Position numbers and translations under genes: made by a program. DNA of 64,000 nt, taken from the NCBI GenBank assembly GCA_034423115.1, contig DAOUJD010000085.1, positions 21,595 through 85,594 on the forward strand, read 5' to 3'. This DNA is from Bin87 sp034423115. GTDB taxonomy: Bacteria > Chloroflexota > Dehalococcoidia > Lucifugimonadales > UBA3495. The notes under the pieces are model-generated. The model had not been told where the DNA came from. It was given only the letters and a program-made list of their open reading frames with translations, and did no database searches. Below, one piece after another: positions 63,787-64,000 of this stretch (its first letter is position 1; each line of letters starts with the position of its first letter).

Positions 63787-64000
63787 CTACGGCGCAGCTG
63801 CTGCGTATCTGGCCGTGATGGTGTCCACCCTGCCTGATGGGAAGCGGCATTCTGCCTCGAATTCTATAACCGGCGGCGGTCTTTCTCCTGTCACCGCCGA
63901 TATTAAAATGTGCAAAATCGCCGAAGTGGAGTTGACCCACCCGATGGCAATGGCATCATCCGCCGACACACTGCGGAGGTGCTTCAGACAAAGTGCTAAA
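63787..64000 (-). CDS. C-terminal part of a gene running off the right edge
   Basis: The minus-strand frame is open from the window edge to a stop at 63787 (about 70 residues visible, ending PSGRVDTITARYAAAAP). It is soluble; an internal GTG at 63969 could also be a start. The stretch FEAECRFPSGRVDTITARY looks like a beta-hairpin. No family can be named. Confidence 0.3.
   Translation of the reverse strand, partial: LALCLKHLRSVSADDAIAIGWVNSTSAILHILISAVTGERPPPVIEFEAECRFPSGRVDTITARYAAAAP

Overview
The window looks like a GC-rich bacterial chromosome fragment with a large accessory load. The best guess is a Chloroflexota lineage of the SAR202/Dehalococcoidia kind. That guess rests on a lipoprotein solute-binding protein with a Cys-Gly-Gly lipid anchor and Pro/Thr/Ala linker, a DUF2723 membrane protein, a UshA-like lipoprotein and a giant Calx-beta-like surface protein. 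No rRNA, tRNA or CRISPR array was recognised, so the placement is inference. Layout: (1) 1-11.5 kb is mostly ordinary: a giant secreted repeat protein running off the left edge (minus strand), a solute-binding lipoprotein made of two tandem ligand-binding domains, and an MFS transporter. (2) 11.7-31.4 kb is a defence and mobile-element island. It holds a decayed SNF2-helicase N-terminus, two paralogous small membrane proteins of unknown family, an Apea-like HEPN protein, a frameshifted ISNCY-like insertion sequence, a minus-strand block (antitoxin, PIN toxin, type III-like Mod, Res, ParA, unknown partner), a Septu-like ATPase/HNH pair and a DUF262 protein. (3) 31.5-47.2 kb is the oddest part. 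Plus-strand genes of mostly unknown function (two zinc-module proteins, a 606-aa disordered/zinc protein, a split HelD-like helicase, Uma2 nuclease, a small terminase-like protein) alternate with long non-coding spacers. These spacers carry a repeated, hairpin-containing element: five copies of a CCATAACAGGGTTAAAGGG core and six copies of a second ~110-bp module. Two other short dispersed repeats link this region to the defence island. (4) 47.6-64 kb mixes a DUF2723 membrane protein, a VirB2/TrbC-like pilin, small membrane proteins, an HsdR-N-like nuclease, a PAS-LuxR regulator, a Cas4-like nuclease, a retropepsin-like protein, a 5'-nucleotidase-family lipoprotein and remnants. The genes suggest repeated insertion of small mobile or defensive cassettes into a chromosome. 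The Mod/Res/PIN/antitoxin/ParA block is probably one transcription unit, since four of the six genes are 5-10 nt apart, and the ATPase/HNH pair is translationally coupled. The most likely undescribed system is the repeat-and-gene array at 31.5-47 kb, whose spacers look like a structured RNA family. Several genes are split by single-base changes (transposase, HelD-like helicase, a zinc-ribbon gene), so either decay is common here or the assembly contains homopolymer errors.
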